From: Pelotomaculum sp.
GTDB lineage: Bacteria; Bacillota; Desulfotomaculia; Desulfotomaculales; Pelotomaculaceae
NCBI GenBank assembly: GCA_003489345.1
Contig: DNIT01000206.1
Span: 7,943-17,029 of the forward strand
Length of the DNA: 9,087 nucleotides
Direction of reading: 5' to 3'
Shown here: positions 6,353 to 9,087 of the stretch, one piece after another
Position numbering within the stretch: position 1 is the stretch's first letter
Layout: every line of letters starts with the position of its first letter
The notes under the pieces: generated by a model
What the model saw: the letters and a program-made list of their open reading frames with translations, nothing else
Database searches by the model: none
What the model was told of the DNA's origin: nothing
Made by a program: the position numbers and the translations under genes

Positions 6353-6769
6353 ATGAAAATCTTCAATGCTATCGTTGCGGGGTTCATAGCCGGTCTTCTT
6401 CTTTACCTGTTGCTCTCCCTGGCAGCCATCAAGGCCACTTGGCCGGTATTCCTGGCCGGCTGGGCTATATGCGCTTTTCTCTTTTACTACAATGCTGCGT
6501 CGGTGCAAAAAATCTGGTCCAGAGCCTGCCTGCTATTGGCTGTGGAATGTCTGGCCATACCCGCGGCATCCTGGATCCTGCCGGTTTTTTACGGTCCCCA
6601 AGCGGTTCAAACCGCAAAGCAGGGAACTCAATCGGCAGGACAGGCCGTTGGCTCGTTCATCGGCGGAGGCGTGGTCAGTCTTCTGGCAGGTTACGCCGGC
6701 CTGGCAATTGGCTTTGTACTGCTTGTCACTGCCTATTGTTCTCTGAAACCTGCCAGGAGAAGACGTTAA
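6353..6769 (+). CDS. Small multi-span membrane protein, unknown function
   Basis: I do not recognise the family. The protein has 138 residues with four probable membrane segments at about 4-26, 30-48, 57-79 and 101-130, and a basic C-terminus KPARRRR that should sit in the cytoplasm. Between spans 3 and 4 is a polar, Gln/Thr-rich linker (about 81-97, QAVQTAKQGTQSAGQ). The last span is glycine-rich (GGG, AGYAG), suggesting helix packing. ATG 6353 has AAGGAGGG seven bases upstream, a strong site. A sigma-E-like promoter precedes it, which hints at expression during sporulation, but no coat or membrane sporulation family can be named. The gene stands between two independent units, and no terminator is visible after it. 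Confidence 0.75.
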   Translation: MKIFNAIVAGFIAGLLLYLLLSLAAIKATWPVFLAGWAICAFLFYYNAASVQKIWSRACLLLAVECLAIPAASWILPVFYGPQAVQTAKQGTQSAGQAVGSFIGGGVVSLLAGYAGLAIGFVLLVTAYCSLKPARRRR

Positions 6770-6834
6770 TGCTTCATCAAGGCCGGGGTTTTTGTACAAC
6801 CACGCCGGGAGGCAGCACCGAACCATTTTCCATA

Positions 6835-6864
6835 TTGCCCCTTAGACCAAATATGCATTACAAT
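6835..6864 (+). promoter_or_regulatory. Predicted sigma-A promoter of the CBS-ACT gene
   Basis: TTGCCC (6835-6840), an 18-bp spacer and TACAAT (6859-6864). The start site would be near 6871, about 26 nt before the TTG start codon. The -35 box matches four of six positions and the -10 box five of six. Confidence 0.45.
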
Positions 6865-6896
6865 AGGTATCAAGAGATATAAAGGGGGTATGCACG

Positions 6897-7529
6897 TTGT
6901 TTGTCAGAAATTACATGACCAGGATGCCTGTCACAATCAGCAAGAAAATGACTGTCTTTGATGCTCTGGCTATTATGAAGAAGCATAAAATCAGACAACT
7001 GCCGGTAGTCTCAGGAGAAAAACTGGAAGGTCTGGTTACCGAAAAAGACCTTCTGACAGTGTCCCCGTCACCCGCCACCTCCCTAAGTATCTTTGAGTTG
7101 AATGAACTCCTGGCTAAAATGACCGTGGCCGAGATTATGGTGAAGTCTCCTATCACTGTTCAACCAAACTCTACCCTTGAAGAGGCCGCTCTCTTGATGC
7201 GGGAGCACAAGATCGGCAGCGTTCCCGTCCTGGAAAAAGACAAGCTGGTGGGGATTATTACCGTAACCGATATCTTTGACGCTCTGATCAGATTTTTCGG
7301 TTACGGCAAGGCGGGCACCCGCCTGTTGTTGGAAGCGCAGGACCGGATCGGCTTGCTGGCCGACATTACCCAGGTGGTTAAGGATTTTGGAGTGCTTATA
7401 AAGGCATCTATTGTCGTATATAAAGACAACGAGAACGTTGAAATCATGCTGCGCCTGGGGACGGTTGACCCGGGGCCGCTGGTGACCGCACTACAGGAAA
7501 AAGGCTACAAGGTAACCTTTGAAGGTTAA
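6897..7529 (+). CDS. acuB: AcuB-like CBS-CBS-ACT domain protein
   Basis: The 210 residues match the AcuB layout: CBS 1 at about 1-56 (YMTRMPVTI, HKIRQLPVV, LVTEKDLL), CBS 2 at about 77-132 (IMVKSPITVQP, HKIGSVPVLE, LVGIITVTDIFDAL) and an ACT domain at about 140-210, starting RLLLEAQDRIGLLADITQVV. CBS pairs bind adenine nucleotides and ACT domains bind small ligands, so this is probably a soluble ligand-sensing regulator. In Bacillus subtilis acuABC lies beside the acetyl-CoA synthetase gene acsA and is linked to acetoin/acetate use. Here an acyl-CoA synthetase lid domain and a probable acs start lie downstream, which fits. The start is TTG 6897 with AAAGGGGG (6881-6888) eight bases upstream; ATG 6890 is out of frame. 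The exact AcuB function is inferred from architecture and context. Confidence 0.85.
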   Translation: MFVRNYMTRMPVTISKKMTVFDALAIMKKHKIRQLPVVSGEKLEGLVTEKDLLTVSPSPATSLSIFELNELLAKMTVAEIMVKSPITVQPNSTLEEAALLMREHKIGSVPVLEKDKLVGIITVTDIFDALIRFFGYGKAGTRLLLEAQDRIGLLADITQVVKDFGVLIKASIVVYKDNENVEIMLRLGTVDPGPLVTALQEKGYKVTFEG

Positions 7530-7542
7530 CAGCAAAACACAA

Positions 7543-7579
7543 AGAATTGCAGGTACATTTATGAATTGCCTGCAATTCT
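7543..7579 (+). terminator. Strong hairpin terminator after the CBS-ACT gene, probably bidirectional
   Basis: AGAATTGCAGG (7543-7553) and CCTGCAATTCT (7569-7579) form an 11-bp perfect stem with a 15-nt loop, followed by GCTTTTCTT. On the minus strand the stem is followed by TTGTGTTTTG. It lies between two convergent genes and can serve both, though the T-tracts are imperfect. Confidence 0.65.
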
Positions 7580-7620
7580 GCTTTTCTTGCATATTATTTT
7601 CAGTTCCAAGAGAACCTTGC

Positions 7621-7932
7621 TCAGCGCTGCCAGCAGGCGGCTTTATTCATTAATTCCCTTCTGTAAAGCTTGCCCGTGCCGCTCTTCGGCAGACTTTCCC
7701 GGTACTCAATGGAGCCTTTAAGACCGTAATTCTTCAGCTTGCACTGGAAAGCAAGTTCCAGCCTTACTGGATTGAAAACACCCGACCGGGGTACTATGAA
7801 GGCGTACACCTCACCACACACGTCAGGCCCGGGGACCACCGCAACCTCCAGCACTTCAGGGCTGTTGAGCAGAAAATCTTCCAGTTCACGGTAAGTATAG
7901 TTAACCCCACCAGCGCAGTTGTCCTCATTCAT
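7621..7932 (-). CDS. Stand-alone C-terminal lid domain of an AMP-forming acyl-CoA synthetase
   Basis: This 103-residue ORF corresponds only to the AMP-binding C-terminal (lid) domain of acyl-CoA/acetyl-CoA synthetases. It begins at the hinge/A8 region (GGVNYTYRELEDFLLNSPEV), continues through LEVAVVPGPDVCGEVYAFIVP and ends with the A10 motif LPKSGTGKLYRRELM, keeping the catalytic lysine (K88). The roughly 400-residue N-terminal adenylation domain is absent, so on its own it cannot be a complete synthetase. It is not an obvious random fragment: ATG 7932 has AGGAGGG five bases upstream and an in-frame stop (TAG) lies just before that. It is convergent with the AcuB-like gene and divergent from the coat operon. 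It may be a decayed acs copy or a domesticated partner subunit; intact motifs do not decide between them. Confidence 0.75.
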   Translation of the reverse strand: MNEDNCAGGVNYTYRELEDFLLNSPEVLEVAVVPGPDVCGEVYAFIVPRSGVFNPVRLELAFQCKLKNYGLKGSIEYRESLPKSGTGKLYRRELMNKAACWQR

Positions 7933-8100
7933 GTTATCCCTCCTAGGAAGTCAGCCCTTTTATCCACTATATTCTGAATATTTACAAAAAGTCCTTCTGC
8001 CAAACTGAATTTTATTAAATCTTTTTAAAATTTTAACATTTGAATTAATTCCTACAATTTCAGCCAAACTAGCTCAAATATCAAAGGGAGTTGATTATCG

Positions 8101-8307
8101 ATGCAGTTGACGGAAGGCGAACTCCTCCACATTGGGGAACAACTGAGGGCTGAAGCCGCTGCTATCGCCAAAAGCGACGCCTGGGCAGAACAGTCCGGCG
8201 ACCCGGGATTGCGGCAATTCTATAAAGATATCGCCAACAGACACCGTGCGCACTACGAGAAGATACTTCATAGTATACAAAATCTGATTGATTCGTCCCA
8301 ATTATAA
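8101..8307 (+). CDS. Small helical protein of a spore-coat (CotF-associated) pair
   Basis: A 68-residue, mostly helical protein without signal peptide or membrane span. Its pattern, LTEGELLHIGEQLRAE followed by DPGLRQFYKDIANRHRAHYEKIL, resembles the short proteins often paired with coat F proteins in spore-forming Firmicutes, possibly a helical bundle of coat-F/ferritin-like type. ATG 8101 is preceded by AAGGGAG at ten bases. The stop codon overlaps the ribosome binding site of the next gene, so the two are cotranscribed and probably translationally coupled. A sporulation-type promoter would be expected; CCTACAAT (8051-8058) resembles a sigma-E -10 box but has no convincing -35 partner. Family assignment rests on pattern memory and gene pairing. 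Confidence 0.65.
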   Translation: MQLTEGELLHIGEQLRAEAAAIAKSDAWAEQSGDPGLRQFYKDIANRHRAHYEKILHSIQNLIDSSQL

Positions 8308-8322
8308 AGGAGGTCGTATCAT

Positions 8323-8730
8323 TTGGACGAGCAAGAACGTCTTACAGACACCTTGATAACCCAGAAATACATAACCGGAGGCTACAACCTGGCCATCATG
8401 GAGTCAGCCGACAACCGGCTCAGAGAAACCTTTATGAGCATACTCAAAGACGAGCACCAAATTCACTTTGCTATATTCAATGAAATGAAAAACAGGGGTT
8501 GGTACCAGCCTGCCCAGGCCGATATAGACCAGGTCGGCCGGCACATGAACAGCTGGAACCAGGCACTCCGGAAGATACAGCGAACCGCCGCGAAACCGGC
8601 TGGAATACAGCAGCATACCCAGTCAAATATCCCGCTTTATACGTACCAAACCGGATTGGGGTTGCCGCAGACGGCCGGAACATCCCAACAACAGGTCTTT
8701 TACCGTCCTCCCCAAGGTCCGCTAAGCTGA
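8323..8730 (+). CDS. cotF: Spore coat protein, CotF family
   Basis: A 135-residue protein with a coat F domain at about residues 4-65: LTDTLITQKYITGGYNLAIM, then a D-x-x-L-R-E-T-F segment, DEHQIHFAIFNEMKNRGWYQP and a polar tail. The helix pair ending in F-x-x-M-x-x-R-G-W-Y is the hallmark of the family. The C-terminal third is rich in Gln, Pro and Tyr (YTYQTGLGLPQTAGTSQQQ), which suits insertion or cross-linking in the coat. It would be deposited on the forespore from the mother cell. The start is TTG 8323 with AAAGGAGG (8306-8313) nine bases upstream. It is second in a two-gene operon. The role is known only at family level. Confidence 0.88.
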   Translation: MDEQERLTDTLITQKYITGGYNLAIMESADNRLRETFMSILKDEHQIHFAIFNEMKNRGWYQPAQADIDQVGRHMNSWNQALRKIQRTAAKPAGIQQHTQSNIPLYTYQTGLGLPQTAGTSQQQVFYRPPQGPLS

Positions 8731-8748
8731 CGACAGCCGTCTTTTTTT
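8729..8748 (+). terminator. Probable terminator of the coat operon
   Basis: GACG (8729-8732) and CGTC (8738-8741) form a short stem with a 5-nt loop, followed directly by seven T residues (8742-8748). The stem overlaps the cotF stop codon. A second weak hairpin, CCCCT/AGGGG (8803-8807 with 8814-8818) followed by a pyrimidine-rich tract, may act as backup. Confidence 0.5.
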
Positions 8749-8880
8749 ACTTGATACTCCCAAACGCAATGGACCGCCGCTCACGAAAGCGCCATTTCCT
8801 CGCCCCTTTTCGCAGGGGTTTCCCTTTCTTTTTCTAAATAGTTCAACCATTTAACTGCCGATAATGCATTTTAACTTCTT

Positions 8881-8924
8881 ATTATGATTACTGAAAGCAA
8901 AATTATTACATACAGAATCATAAT
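8881..8924. repeat. Interrupted 9-bp palindrome, possible operator
   Basis: ATTATGATT (8881-8889) and AATCATAAT (8916-8924) are perfect inverted copies 26 bp apart. They flank and overlap the -35 region of the predicted promoter at 8909-8937, where a dimeric regulator could bind two half-sites. No known regulator motif is recognised. Confidence 0.35.
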
Positions 8925-8937
8925 CGTGTACTATAAA
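8909..8937 (+). promoter_or_regulatory. Possible promoter of the gene starting at 9037
   Basis: CATACA (8909-8914), a 17-bp spacer and TATAAA (8932-8937). The -10 box is reasonable and the -35 box weak, as in promoters needing an activator. The start would be near 8944, leaving a leader of about 93 nt. Confidence 0.35.
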
Positions 8938-8944
8938 GAGAACC

Positions 8945-8971
8945 TGTAAGCCATTTCGTTGCAGGCTTACA
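8945..8971 (+). promoter_or_regulatory. Hairpin at the 5' end of the leader upstream of 9037
   Basis: TGTAAGCC (8945-8952) and GGCTTACA (8964-8971) form an 8-bp perfect stem with an 11-nt loop. No T-run follows, so it is not a simple terminator. It would lie at the very 5' end of the mRNA if the predicted start site is right, suggesting transcript protection or a regulator site. The remaining leader, 8972-9036, shows no known riboswitch or T-box landmark. Confidence 0.4.
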
Positions 8972-9036
8972 ACTAACCATAGAAACACAATGGGACAGCG
9001 GCTTGCATGGCCGGCCGTTAAGAGGAGTGAAAAAGC

Positions 9037-9087
9037 GTGGTCGATAAGAAAAGCGGAAGTGTAGATACCCTGCTCATTGAAAAAAGG
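9037..9087 (+). CDS. N-terminus of a probable acetyl-CoA / acyl-CoA synthetase, cut by window end
   Basis: GTG 9037 opens a frame to the window edge (17 residues, MVDKKSGSVDTLLIEKR). AGAGGAGTG (9021-9029) lies seven bases upstream, a convincing ribosome binding site. The pattern of a short polar start followed by V-D-x-L-L-x-E-K-R resembles the beginning of bacterial AMP-forming acetyl-CoA synthetases, where L-L-x-E-x-R precedes an F-x-P-P segment that would lie beyond the edge. The AcuB-like gene and the isolated synthetase lid domain nearby favour this reading. The product name is inference from very little sequence; the presence of a gene start is much surer. Confidence 0.55.
   Translation, partial: MVDKKSGSVDTLLIEKR

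Noticed and set aside
6770..6834. Terminator after the four-span membrane protein gene
   Set aside because: There is a TTTTT run after GGCCGGGG, but no complementary arm forms a stable stem before it.
8041..8058. Sigma-E/sigma-K promoter for the coat operon at CCTACAAT
   Set aside because: The -10-like box is close to consensus, but no acceptable -35 box lies 13-16 bp upstream in this AT-rich stretch, so it was left out of the features.
8499..8837. 112-residue plus-strand ORF overlapping cotF
   Set aside because: Out of frame with the clear CotF domain; it runs through the operon terminator and has no start signals.

Overview
The window looks like chromosomal DNA from an anaerobic, endospore-forming Gram-positive bacterium. 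The best guess is a Peptococcaceae / Desulfotomaculum-Pelotomaculum-type Firmicute. The grounds are strong AGGAGG ribosome binding sites, frequent TTG/GTG starts, a CtsR-type heat-shock operator, CotF-type spore coat genes, a DUF362 ferredoxin-like protein and moderately GC-rich coding DNA. Placement below phylum level is inference.

Right-to-left block (about 1-5930, minus strand): protein quality control plus two further genes. A consensus sigma-A promoter (5923-5951), with a CtsR box across its start site (5904-5920), drives a small heat-shock protein (hsp20, 5315-5767) through a leader of about 150 nt with two hairpins. A rho-independent terminator (5251-5280) lies between hsp20 and clpB (2625-5213). 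clpB has no convincing promoter of its own, so it is probably reached by read-through. A short repeat-like element (2503-2623) sits directly after the clpB stop codon. A separate promoter (2391-2420) drives a DUF362 protein with two 4Fe-4S clusters (1239-2315), whose start codon is abnormal, followed by the ribosome-associated GTPase gene hflX, which runs off the left edge.

Centre (about 6060-7580, plus strand): a tiny single-membrane-span ORF with its own promoter and terminator, a 138-residue membrane protein of unknown function with a sigma-E-like promoter, and an AcuB-type CBS-CBS-ACT protein ending at a strong hairpin.

Right (7621-9087): a convergent minus-strand ORF that is only the C-terminal lid domain of an acyl-CoA/acetyl-CoA synthetase, with its own ribosome binding site. 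Divergent from it is a two-gene spore-coat operon. At the edge, after a leader with an operator-like palindrome and a hairpin, is the start of a gene whose first 17 residues resemble an acetyl-CoA synthetase. AcuB, the isolated lid domain and this last gene suggest an acetate/acyl-CoA activation neighbourhood interrupted by the coat genes. I saw no tRNA, rRNA, CRISPR array or complete insertion sequence.
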